Positions 49,307-60,370 of a stretch of DNA of 64,000 bases are shown here, piece by piece. A program made the position numbers and the translations under genes. The DNA is taken from positions 46,473,864 through 46,537,863 of the forward strand of contig OV121084.1 of the NCBI GenBank assembly GCA_921293015.1, given 5' to 3'. Origin of the DNA: Phorcus lineatus. Taxonomy: Eukaryota; Mollusca; Gastropoda; Trochida; Trochidae. Below the pieces are notes generated by a model that was not told the origin of the DNA, searched no databases, and saw only the letters and a program-made list of their open reading frames with translations. The stretch's first letter is position 1; every line of letters starts with the position of its first letter.

Positions 49307-52300
49307 CGCTTTTGGAATCACACTTGACAGTTCACACTTTACATTGTCAGTTTCAAAATAAAGGTTTACAGACTTGCATGTTTGTATTTGAAAAGAACTT
49401 AGGGGATGAGTCAGCAAGATATTCTGTTTCGTTTCTGAGGTGATAAAATCACAATTATATGAAATACGAGTATTTAACCTCAAAACTAGAAAAAACAACT
49501 AAACTTTGAATTATTGAATTAAGTTTTGAAACCTTTATATGTATGAGAAGGATAAAAAAAAATTCTCTTGTGTCTATTCCACTTGTGATAGGTTTACCGA
49601 ATTAAATTGACATCGCACTCTGAAAAAAATCAGAATCGTCATGTTTTCGCTTGTTCAAATACTGTTATCCAAGTTTAGTAGCCTGAGGTCAGTTGCACCA
49701 AAAAGTGTATTGGAATCAGTTATGAACCACCACATCACCTGATATTGAAGTCTTAATTGACAAAGAATCATCAATTTTATCCATGTCTACACCAATCAAT
49801 GATATAAGAGTCACGGGATCTTAACTTTCGTAATGAATAAAGCGCAAAACTTACTCATTCATTAAATCATAATTTATGAAATTATGAATCAATTGGTATG
49901 TACTGTTACAAGCAATGCAATAATGTTGAGCGAATTGTAAGTCATCATGTACGTTTGTCCTTTTGTATCACAGGAATTGCAGCTCATTTATTGAAAAAAA
50001 ATTACTCAAGCACTTAATTATATGAATTTACAGAGCCAAATTATCTATAAACGTAATCGTGTGTAGTCAAACAATATAAATGAATAAAACAACAAATGAG
50101 ATTCTTTAAATAAATGTTATGCAAACTCCAGTTTAAATAAGAAATATTGCAGTTCAGGTGATAAGGTTTATGTCATTCATGTATGGAAAATAAAACTGGT
50201 TTTGTTACATTACCGGAATGATGCAAAATCTTCCTCATTCATTTTACGATTTGAGTATCCAAATTATCTCGTCACGCAGTCACCCTTATGGAGTCATACA
50301 ATGACATGACATCAATGATAACATGATATAATAACAAAGGGAAAACACAATAAAGTGGAATATATTATTTCACTCAGTTATTAACTATTTGATGTAATAT
50401 TTCTTCAAAGAAATATAATCACTTGTTCTATTACTCAAACAGGAGCACAGTTAAACAGTTGAACAGTATGCAGTTGAATGTGTGTTAATGCCTTGTAATT
50501 GTGCCCCACTTCTCCCATGAAGAGGGGTATTATCCATTGGAAGAGCTAAGTGAAATATCCACGTAATGCTTCATAATGACACCAATAAGGAGCTCCACGC
50601 CAACATGAAAGAGGATTAAAGAGCAGAATGTCTTAGATTCTCTCCAGAGATTTCTTTTATCGATATCATTCCTGACTTGATAGACCTAGTTTCTATTTCA
50701 GGATTCCTCATACACAACGATGCATATATTCGTATTTTGTAGAAAAAAGGCAATTAGTTGTTTTCAAAAATAGACATAAGGGAGAAAATGTCATCTGCAT
50801 ATGAGAATACATACAGCTGCATCCTGAAAGTTTGTTCACCTACAAGACTATCCTAGTATAAATAATTTTGTTGCGTTCATATTTACGGAATTCTGATTTT
50901 CCAATTTTTGACATTTACTTTAGCCAAGTTTAATGACTCTTGACAACTTATAAGGATTTTACAGAGGAAATACAAATTGGAATTAGATAGATTTTGAACC
51001 CTAGTCACTTAACTGAGCTGCCAAACCTTTTACGTGTAACTTTTCACGTATAATAAGTCTTGATTCAAACATACACATCAATGACGCAAGCCCCCGCATG
51101 TTTTATGTATACGAAACTCTGTTGGAAGAGTGTCAGCCGGAAGGTTCGAATCAAATCTGATACCTATCAAACGACGTTAACAGCTGGGCGTTGTAGCATC
51201 TTTCCTTGAGTTCAGCACAGAAATTGCGCTTCACTGTGGCGACCTGTGCCTTCAGCATTCATCAAATGTCCTACTTAAAAACAAATCAATTTACAATCTC
51301 ATTTCTTTATCTGTTTCTAATTTATTTATTTGGTTGGTTAAAATGAATGTTGAAATTTTCTAATAAAAGTGAAATCCGATACTTCTTGAAGTGAAGCAAA
51401 ATGTCTATGTCCAGATATCGATCCATATTGTAAAACTAAAAACTAGTTTACAAAACTAGAAACCCCTGACTAGGTTCTGTGACTGTCTGTGATGGAGTAA
51501 TACGTCCTGCTATACCTTCTTCAATTTCTAAGCTACAGAACCATCCATCAAATACAATGTACCATAGAGAACATTGTGTTGAAAAATACTTGTTGCAGAC
51601 ATGATGTCTTCTCTATGAATTGTTTTTTTATATCTCGGTTTTTATTCATTCAATGATTTAGATAAGAGACACAGATGTATGATCGTATGGAGTGACTCAT
51701 AACTGTAACTTGAATAAGCAAAACGTGCATACGAAAAAGTTTTCATTTGAAACCTTACATTGATTTTAAAGGCACGGTAGCATTTGTATTTGTTAAACTT
51801 ATATAATATGAAACATATTTTCTTTAGATTGAAGCATCTCATTACTCCACCCAATTATTCGTTTGAATACAATCTTATGTTACGCAATAGGCAAAACTAC
51901 ATCCTGCTTGTGAACACCTTAAAATTGATCATCTGTAGCAGAGGAATGGTTTCGGCTTGTTTAACCAAACTTGGCACATCCTAATAAAGAATCCTTGAAT
52001 TGATTGAAAGAGATTATCCTGCTTTTGGTAACATTCGGTTTCCGTGAGATACTTTTATTTCTCTAAAACTTACTACAATATCTTTAAAAGTGTGCAACGG
52101 TTGAACACGTTGATTTCTATGTTAAAAGTGGCTTCTTCAGCAAAGAGGATAATAGGCTTTCAAAAATCAATGATATATCTATATGGTTTTGTGAGTGTTT
52201 TATTGTAAGTATATAAACATATTATGTGGCACGAAGTGACGTTATAACTACTTATTTGTTACTTGTTATGAAACCATTGTAAACCCAGTTACTATATCTT

Positions 52301-53455
52301 CTTGAAAGAGTTACACAATTAAATTGAGACTATTATAATGTAACTAACGATGGTAAAGACATGAAGCATATGCAATACCATAATCTATAGGTTGAAAGTA
52401 TTCACTATACATGATCCATTAATTCAACATGACAAAGGTATATGATTTTTTTCTAAACCGAGCAATCAATAAAGATTCCGATTCGATATCTCATAAACGA
52501 ATGAAAAGCCTTTAAGCAATATTCAAATTTAAAAGTTTTAAAGAATTCACTTTCTCATTTTCGTTTATTGGTTCATGAGGGATGTAATTAGGTTGCATTA
52601 TACTACACTTCACACATTTCCAAATGTACTGAAGAAACTGCTGCAACTCTCGGCTTGCTTGTGTTGTCTTAGAAACAGTTTATCTACATGTTGATATTTT
52701 TTTTTAACCAGAGGGTTAATTCAAAAATGTAAACATACTTTACAGTGATTTCTAGTTACTATTCGAGTAATGAAGAAAGATGATTAAATATATGATTATT
52801 AATTATTCCTCTAAATAAAAAATGATCACCCTTCGCCCTCCCTTCTGTCATAATGTTTATACGTCCGTGCGATCGCCAGTCCTAGCGTCAAAGCGTTTTT
52901 GCTTTCAGTTTACTGATTATTAGCCTATCCGTAAATTACAAACTTTCTTCTTGAAAGTAATTATATTTATCAAGCAGCGATCAAGTTGTGTTTCAATTGA
53001 ATCGCAACTTAGAATTCAGAATTCAACATGAAAGACGCTGTGCGAAACAAAACTCGGGATCCACGCAGAACAATCAATTTGATACTTTGATAATGGATTT
53101 ATTAGAAATTATTTGAGTTTTTTCTCTAAAATTAAGAAAGAGAAAGTGAATGATTCCGGAGAATTAAAAGAATCAAACCTCTTTGTTAGTGTTACACATA
53201 ATTCATACATTTCAAATGTACGGAAAATACTGCTTCATCTCTCTGCTTGTGTTGTATTGGATTCAGTGTTTAAATAATTCAGATTTTTTATTACATTATT
53301 ACAATAAATGCCACATATGTAGATTTCGTATGTGTACAGACATTGTAAACTGAATTACTGTATTCATATATTAACCATTCTGGATATTCCTAAAAAAAAT
53401 AACAACCGCCTTATTACTTCTAATGATAGCATGATTTAACTTGTAATGTTCATAC
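49307..53455. other. Mostly non-coding; two old internal repeats
   Basis: The segment 51592-51720 is the third copy of the block found at 33712 and 43319. Segments 52601-52690 and 53190-53275 resemble each other ('catttccaaatgtac', 'aaactgctgcaactctc', 'gcttgtgttgt'), about 590 bp apart. No convincing exon was seen. Confidence 0.35.
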
Positions 53456-53665
53456 CATTAATACATACTCGAGTGAATGCAAAACCAACTGGACTTGAAG
53501 TGTGGAGATAGGATATTCTAATGTGTCTTGTTATCTTAAATTTAGGGACGTGTAAACGCTGTTCCTCGACTGTGGCAATATTCACGCCATATGCCAGGTC
53601 TTCTAATAAAGAAACATTCGATAACCACATCTGGGAAACATGCATTTCCGCGCCCATATTGCAGC
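53456..53665 (-). CDS. Candidate symmetric phase 1-1 exon, unknown domain
   Basis: Acceptor 'ctttgttag' and donor GTATGA enclose 210 bases (70 codons) that are open in phase 1 at both ends. The reading starts 'CNMGAEMHVSQMW' and ends '...FAFTRVCIN'. It is GC-richer than the flanks, and the alternating hydrophobic pattern suggests beta strands. Two Cys close to the ends would fit an extracellular module. No family could be named. If not spliced, the frame stops at 53436. Confidence 0.32.
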
Positions 53666-54156
53666 CTAACAAAGCCCTTGTTCATAAAGACAAATAGGAA
53701 TCAAACAGATACAACATTATTACAGGAACTATCTTCTATTTCAAAATAGCTCTCTCTCGCGTATCTGTTCCCGATTATTTGTCTTACGAGTGCTTACTAT
53801 TATGTGAATATACTTAAAATTCAAATACGAAAATACCTGAGTCAATCAGCTGCTTAACAAAACTTTATATATTACTTTAAACAATAGTGCAAATATCATG
53901 TAAAATGGTGTTCACTGAAGCTCAACTTATCATGCAAAGTATCATTCAACCAAGAGTTTGAGAAGATGAAGAAAACACATTCCTATAACATATTTAAAGA
54001 TGATACTCATAGGAATAGAAGAACACATATGACAGAAGTTTTTGTAGGTAATCTTTCTTTCACTGATTTCCCGACTATAAATCTGGTGAAATTAGTTATA
54101 TACTGAGATCTGAATGTATAAATACGCCTGGTAACAAAGCAAGAAACTGTTCAGCG

Positions 54157-54351
54157 TTAGTCAAATCTCTGAAAGAGCTGATTAATTTCCTGAAGGTTGT
54201 TTTTATCTTCAAGCATGTCATCCACTGGTTGCTCGTATCTAATGATATTCCTTATAATTGTGTCTGTATTTCGATAAGATTTCAAATGCAAGAAGAGTAT
54301 TAATAAATCCGACCTATCCTTTACTTCATAAAAGCCCTTGCAGATTTTTTT
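54157..54351 (-). CDS. Candidate terminal exon, death-fold (CARD-like) helix pattern
   Basis: After the acceptor 'attattcttttag' the frame is open in phase 0 for 64 codons to TAA at 54157. The peptide reads 'KKICKGFYEVKDRSDLLILF', then 'LHLKSYRNTDTIIRNIIRYE' and an acidic helix '..VDDMLEDKNNLQEINQLF'. The spacing of LL..(F/L)..L and of the following hydrophobic helix is reminiscent of the last helices of a CARD, an interaction domain of innate immune and apoptotic proteins. Upstream at 54630-54691 a second short frame ('ADYLEKMRLSREL') could be an earlier helix, but its phase does not join this exon directly. The domain call is weak. Confidence 0.25.
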   Translation of the reverse strand, partial: KKICKGFYEVKDRSDLLILFLHLKSYRNTDTIIRNIIRYEQPVDDMLEDKNNLQEINQLFQRFD

Positions 54352-56773
54352 CTAAAAGAATAATTTTTAATACAGAAAAATATCTCTGAATGCTATTGGA
54401 GTAAAGTTATGTTAGTGAATATTCGTCCAGGAACCCGACAACGATCGCGTTGTTTAAATCCTTTGAGTACTTTGAATTAAAAAGTGGGGGGAAATTAATA
54501 ATATTAATAATTGACACAACAATGTCTTTAACATTACACAGTAAAGAAGAAAATGATTTAGAATTGTTTCCTCTGATTAGCGCTCAGTGTATCTGCGCAT
54601 GTTCCCCACACCACCACCTACAACATTACATGAACATCAATTCTCTAGATAACCTCATCTTTTCCAGATAATCTGCGATATTTTCATGAAGTTTTCTTTC
54701 TTATCTTGAAGCTTTCAAACATAGATTCCGCGTCTATGATAGCAGTCATAAAAGTTGTTCCTGATTAGAGATAAAGCTTGTAACTGCGTCACATAATTAC
54801 ATTTGTTAGACAAACTTTATCTTTTTTATTAGTTTTTCCCTTGTCTAAGAGCCATTATTCTATTCCCATTCTAATGCATGTAATGGAAAAACAGTAAAAC
54901 AGCAAACATGATTGATGGAGTAGCGATATGTATGCGAGCTTTTTTCAACCCTTTTTTGGAATGATTATTTTGGACTTTTTTTTCTGTTGTTTGCTTAGAA
55001 CAAATTTGTTTCGGACTCTTCTAACAAAGATATTTAGAACAAATGTGAGTGATATTTGTACCAAATGCTGAACTATGAGAGGACTCCTGTTTGTGTGGTA
55101 TTTTATCAAATTATTCAATATTTGAAATAAAAACGTTTAAAAAAATTGATTTGCAGATCACTCCTTTGTCCAGGATGTAGGACTAAATCTTTCACACGGC
55201 TGTATCTTTGCTTTATTCTAAAAGGCCTTCAATAATGTTTTTTGTTGATAAATAAAATGTGCTCTTGGTATTATTCTTAAGTAACATATTTGGGCAAATT
55301 CGGATATTTCTTGATTAATTTTTTTCTTGGTAAGGTCTTTATTAAACAATCTTCTGTAGTTAGACGGGCCTGACTGAATCTTGATATAATAGATCTTTGA
55401 TTTCAGTCCATATGGGTGATCTTCTGTGTAACGCTTACTATACTCCACTTATTGATACATTTTCCACATTTTGGATTTCTCATTCAATCACATCAAGTGA
55501 TTGAAATCTTCTGTAATGATAAAGATAGAATGAGCGTCTGATATATTTTGATACTGTCGCAATATTTAATATATTCAAACTCTCTCGTTAATACCATAAA
55601 GAATTCACTGATGTCAAAAGAGGTTGATTTAATCATCAGTCTCCATGACAGCGTAAAACTGAGATTTTATTACCGCTTCACTCAGTATTCCTACTTACAG
55701 GCTATTACTTTTGATGAACATTCATATCGTTTATTGCGTCGATTTACAGTGCTAATCAAGCGGTCAAGTGATTAAGTGTGCGAATTATCGTCTAGCCTTT
55801 AACAGCTTTCAAATCACTTAACAAGTTTGTACTGTTGGCTGAAAAAGAAAACAATATATAATTTCTTTCAATTATATTTTTTTTTATCTTTTTCGGTAAA
55901 ATATCTCCAATGTTACATAACCAAGAATGGTTACAAAGAACAAACAACACACAAAACATAGCTTTATTTAAAAAAAATGAAAGTTGGGCTACATATTTCC
56001 CATTCATTTGTGAACTTCAGATGAAGCTCAATAGGCTCCAAGAAGCTTGGTTTGCTTGATGTCAAAATCTTTAGGTCCTCTTGGTTCGATGTTTTAAACG
56101 GTGAGCCCAACTTGAAAGAGTAATACTGTAAAATATTGCTTCAGTTGAGACCTCAACATCGCATATGCATGTCTAATCTTCAGTATTCGGAACACAACCA
56201 TTTCCGACTGTTACAATACCTTCACAGAAATCTAACTCAGCACTGGCAGATTTGCGAGAACGAACTCTATGAGGTGCCTTGTTTAAGTGTAATAATATAG
56301 ATAATTTTGATAGTTGACTTAAAGAAAACTATATCTAAACCAAAGGTGAGAAGAAAGTTCGAATAAAATGGATCAAAACAAATGCGTAAACTTTCAGATA
56401 CAGCTTTAGAATAGTAGACGTGAGAATGTAGAAACTTATTATAGCTGGTCTGCATCAGTGGTTACCAAAGTGTATTTTATCATTAAGGATAACTGAGAAA
56501 TATACATGTTATTTTGGTTGCTATCGATAGTGGTAGAAATACCAGTTGGTCTCCGTTGGTCCAGAATCCTATTATAATCGAAAGAAAGGCGACTTGGCAT
56601 AACTTTCGTAAAGCATTGGCATTTACTACAGTGACAATATAATAAAGTTGTCGCATTTCTAGGGCGCTCACATGTCATGGCTTTCTCCTGTTTTTCAATA
56701 AGCCGTGCTAAAGATATTTGAAAAAGAAGTATTCATCACATATAACATTTGTGGATGAATGTCCAACGTGGAA
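54352..56773. other. Intergenic with unassigned minus-strand frames
   Basis: The minus frame 55448-55218 (starting with GTG) has a protein-like composition ('TEDHPYGLKSKIYYIKIQSG') and is followed at once by AATAAA, but its acceptor is weak and no family was recognised. An AATAAA at about 55964 (minus) could serve the zinc-finger gene, some 800 bp behind its second stop. The rest shows no feature. Confidence 0.3.
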
Positions 56774-57001
56774 TCAGGATGAACTATGTCTCTGCAAATG
56801 GTTTTCATAAATCGTTAAATCAACAAACGATCGTTTACATTTGTCGCATCTGTATTTCTTCATGTGGGTTATTTTGTGTCTATTTAAATTATAATTGTCC
56901 ACGAACATCTTTCCACATGTATCGCATCCATATTTCTTGACTAAATCTGTTTTCTTGTTCCTTTGGTGTGTCGTTTTATGTCTTTGGAGGAACTTGTGTG
57001 T
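56774..57001 (-). pseudogene. In-frame continuation of the zinc-finger gene behind TGA
   Basis: Seventy-five codons and a final TGA follow the premature stop in the same frame. They hold the second half of finger 13 ('THKFLQRHKTTH'), finger 14 ('CDTCGKMFVDNYNLNRHKIT' plus His) and finger 15 ('CDKCKRSFVDLTIYENHLQR' plus His). All ligands are intact and there is no other stop. This part is translated only if the TGA at 57002-57004 is read through, is a sequencing error, or is a strain-specific allele. Confidence 0.8.
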
Positions 57002-58660
57002 TCAGAATGTTTGGTCACAATCTACGCATGCGTAAGATTGCTCGTTTGTGTGAAGAGTCATATGGCGTTTCAGATTTGCAATTTGAATAAAGGTTTTGCC
57101 ACAAACACGACACACATACTTTTTCTCGGCATGATTTCTCATGTGATTTGCCACCGAAGTAGAAGTAACCGTTTTGTTGCACAATTTACATACATATTGT
57201 ACACTGGAACATGCAATTCTATCACTTAATTTCGGGGAAAGGGAGAAAAATCCACAACTGAGCTTCGATCCAGGGGAGGTAACTTCACCACTTTGTGTAG
57301 ATGAAGAATGAATAATTTGGCAATGCTCGTCTAGATAGTGTGCATTTAGTTTCCCTGGTGATTTGACGGTTTTGCAACATAGTCTACATTGGAATTCAAA
57401 AGATTTCGAAGGAGTTTCATCAGCAGTGAGTTTAACTTTATGAACCATTTGCATGTGGTGTATCAGAAATTTGTTTTTAGTGAAGCTAAGGAAACAGTCA
57501 CTGCAGTCGAATGAGTTGAAGACGTTGTCATTCAGTTGACTGTCTGACGGACTATCTTTAGATCTGATGGTTTTGTTGTAATGTGTTCTTTCATGGCCGT
57601 CTCTGCTGCTTGATTGGGCGAATCTCTTACCACAAACGCTACATTCATAACCTTTTTTCCCCTCGTGAACGTCCAAGTGAGATCGAAGACTGTTAATTCC
57701 TTTTAATGTTTTTCCACAAACAACACAATCAATTTTGTCAAGGTATTTATTTGGTGCTCCGGTATGTTTCGTCATGTGGTAATCTATATTTCTTTTGTAC
57801 TTGAACCGTTCATCACAAACAACACATTGATAAGGTGTCTCATCTCGATGCATCACCACGTGAACTCTCTTCGCAGAAGCACATGATAACTGCTTCCCAC
57901 AAATTTCGCACATACTGCTATTTCTAGCAAAATGTACGGCTATATGTTCACGGAAATACTTTCTTCTTACAAACAATTTTCCACATTCGGAACATACAAA
58001 CCTTCCACAATTTCCTCTGTGGCGCCTTAATGTCACAAGCTTGGAATATTTTTTGTCACATTTGTCACACCAATATGGCGCCTCCTCCCCCTCGTGCTCT
58101 CTCATGTGACCCTCGAACTCTACCGAGAGTCTGAATGTTTGATCGCAGACTACACACGTCAGTTTGTGAGAGCGTCTATGCTTGTATAGCGACCATTGTG
58201 ATGGGAAAGATTTACTACATTCGGGGCATGAGTGAATTCCACTTTTTTCCCGTGTGATTTGCTTCATTTTACCTCTTTCTAAACCTGTCCGTCCTCTATG
58301 GAATGTTTCATCTGATAGTCCTTCTTCCTCGTCATCGCTATCGTTGTCTTCCTCTTCGTCGGGTTCCCAATCACTTTCTTGTTCCTGTTCTTGATTAAGT
58401 TCCTCGGCATTTTCCTGTCCCCGTTCTTGATGAAGTTCATTATCAATGTTCTGTCCATGTCCTTGATGAAGTTCCTCATCACTTTTCTGTCGTTGTTCTT
58501 GATGAAGTTCTTCATCACTGTTCTGTCCCTGTTCTTGATGAAGTTCTTCATCACTTTCCTGCCCCTGATCTTGGTCGAATACCTCCACTGATGGTTGTTC
58601 CGGCTCTTGACTGATTTCCTCATCACTTTTATGTTCTTGTTTGTAATGTTGATGTTCCAT
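57002..58660 (-). CDS. C2H2 zinc-finger protein, cut by TGA in finger 13
   Basis: The product is a probable nuclear DNA-binding protein of 552 residues up to the first stop. Residues 33-92 are five 12-residue repeats of the type GQ(E/N/K)SDEELHQ(E)Q, and residues 93-114 are strongly acidic (EPDEEEDNDSDDEEEG). Fingers start at residue 145 ('CPECSKSF') and twelve full or nearly full fingers follow. One is C2HC (HRGNC), two are linked by the TGEKP-like phrase 'HRDETPY', and others have degenerate linkers with a Ser-rich spacer before the last two. The ATG at 58660 sits in 'aaaatATGG', with an in-frame TAA two codons upstream. There are no introns. The stop TGA replaces one residue between the Phe and Leu of finger 13. 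The name of the target genes cannot be guessed. Confidence 0.92.
   Translation of the reverse strand: MEHQHYKQEHKSDEEISQEPEQPSVEVFDQDQGQESDEELHQEQGQNSDEELHQEQRQKSDEELHQGHGQNIDNELHQERGQENAEELNQEQEQESDWEPDEEEDNDSDDEEEGLSDETFHRGRTGLERGKMKQITREKSGIHSCPECSKSFPSQWSLYKHRRSHKLTCVVCDQTFRLSVEFEGHMREHEGEEAPYWCDKCDKKYSKLVTLRRHRGNCGRFVCSECGKLFVRRKYFREHIAVHFARNSSMCEICGKQLSCASAKRVHVVMHRDETPYQCVVCDERFKYKRNIDYHMTKHTGAPNKYLDKIDCVVCGKTLKGINSLRSHLDVHEGKKGYECSVCGKRFAQSSSRDGHERTHYNKTIRSKDSPSDSQLNDNVFNSFDCSDCFLSFTKNKFLIHHMQMVHKVKLTADETPSKSFEFQCRLCCKTVKSPGKLNAHYLDEHCQIIHSSSTQSGEVTSPGSKLSCGFFSLSPKLSDRIACSSVQYVCKLCNKTVTSTSVANHMRNHAEKKYVCRVCGKTFIQIANLKRHMTLHTNEQSYACVDCDQTF
58384..58570. repeat. 36-bp coding minisatellite in the zinc-finger gene
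   Basis: 'gttcttgatgaagttc' and 'tcatcacttt/tgttctgt' recur every 36 bases, which gives the 12-residue acidic repeat on the minus strand. As the period is a multiple of three, other frames are open as well, including a hydrophobic plus-strand frame at 58379-58591 that is not a gene. Confidence 0.9.
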
Positions 58661-60000
58661 ATTTTATGTATACCGTTGCGATAAACATTACAGTTCTACT
58701 CCATCTTTCTTATTGTCTTCCTCATCATTGTATGTGGTACATGTTTCTGGCTTTCTACTTCCCTTCCCTTCACTGTCTCCTTATATTTTTATTTTCTGCT
58801 GAACTAACTAATAAATAATGACTATTTTCAAATGTGTACCATTCTTCAATTCGTCGTCCATGTCATCCAAACAAGCGAATCTGTGTTTACTTTTCAAACT
58901 TTAGACCTAAAAAGATAAATTTGAAGACATGTTATTAAGTCACCAAGAAAGTACCCGAAACTGTCAATTTACGTTTCTGTGTCTTAAATATAAGAACGAC
59001 TAAAATGTAAACAGCCAAAATTGAGTAATTAGACACTCATCGCATTACAATAAAGAGAAATGGGATAAAAATTCAAATTTTCAGAATGTCATATTTCTAC
59101 AATGAAATGTCAATTAAACACATTCCGGCAAAATTTCGACACAATAGTTTAAAAAGGTTGAAATTATGTATTCCTTTGTTTACAAAATATATTGTGAAAT
59201 GGAAACTTCATGAGAATTCATATAAATTTAGTTTTTCCATTTTCGGCCCCAGTGTTTCACAAACCCATGCCAAATGTGTTCTAGTGGGACTGTGAATTTG
59301 ATTATTAAGAATGTGACAGAAAAATAATGTTTCTTCATCTCCTTAAACAATAACAAAAGATTTGTCAGAACAATGATTAAAAGAGCGGAATTATTATGTT
59401 AGTGAACACCTAATCTCATGATATTTGCACTAAGTAAGCAAGTAATTAACAAAGCTCTCTTCAGCAGGTGTAGATAGATTTAGCTTTTAGTTCTTATACG
59501 CGCGTTAAACAGAAATTTGACAGATCCCGAAAACCCGGTTTTATGATGAATGTGATGCAGTCTAAGCAATACTAAATGATGGAAGTCTTTGTATGTTTAC
59601 CCCCCATTTGAAGAGCATCACCACCTACATAAACACCATCTGTGCAAAAATGCAACACGCCGTTCACGTCATAGTTAAACGTCTGAGAAGATCGCCTTCA
59701 CAAACGCTTAACGTGATTTTACAGCACCTCGCACTTGCTTGAGCAGATAATGTTATAGTGTTCGTTCCTCATGTTGTATTATTTATTTCTTATTCCTTAT
59801 TTCTTACTGGAAAGCTTTCCCTAGGGATGAGACTCGCTTTAAGCTAGCAAGAGGTACAACTCCAATTAATCACTCCAAATACATTTTCACCAATTTTATC
59901 ATAAAACATTTAAAGCATATATATCACATTAACCCAACTTTGAATTTAAGAAAAAATTCCACAATATCCTATTTCTCATTCTCTAATTTTTCATTCTAAC
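58661..60000. other. 5' flank of the zinc-finger gene and intergenic DNA
   Basis: A short minus frame 'MDDELKNG' at about 58838-58861, followed by GTACAC, might be an upstream exon, but joining it to the gene was not possible. No TATA-type promoter could be assigned with confidence. The remainder is AT-rich. Confidence 0.3.
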
Positions 60001-60370
60001 TTAATGAAACATATTTACCCAACTGGATATCCCTCTTTGGTTCCGCTTCCCAGCCTACGGATCGGCCGGCCGATTATCATGCCCGACCATCTCATTATTT
60101 GGAAGGGGGGTTTTTCGTGTCGGCCCACACTAAATGAGGAATCGCTGTCAAATTTACCAAGCGTTATTACTTGGTCAATAACCCGAGGGTGAAAGAGGCA
60201 GCTGACTGATAACGTTTGACTACGTGACGCAAGCCACTCGAAAACCCGACTATATGTCTCCGTAAAAAGTCTGAACACGCGTCACCCTCAACAGATAATG
60301 GTTCCCGTTCTGGCCACAAAGCACGAATTATCAGAATTATCAGATAATCGCGGGATGACCGGAACATTGA
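60001..60370. promoter_or_regulatory. CpG-richer patch, possible promoter or repeat
   Basis: Words such as 'ggatcggccggccgatt', 'gtgtcggccc', 'gaacacgcgtcaccc' and 'taatcgcgggatgacc' make this patch CpG-rich within very AT-rich DNA. Minus frames at 60015-60278 and 60167-60367 stay open without a motif. It lies 1.3 kb upstream of the zinc-finger ATG, so a promoter or 5' exon is possible. A transposon fragment is the alternative. Confidence 0.25.

Noticed and set aside
49265..49498. Minus-strand frame with poly-Pro
   Set aside because: Created by the poly-G run at 49287-49306.
58379..58591. Plus-strand hydrophobic repeat frame opposite the zinc-finger gene
   Set aside because: It is an antisense by-product of the 36-bp coding minisatellite.
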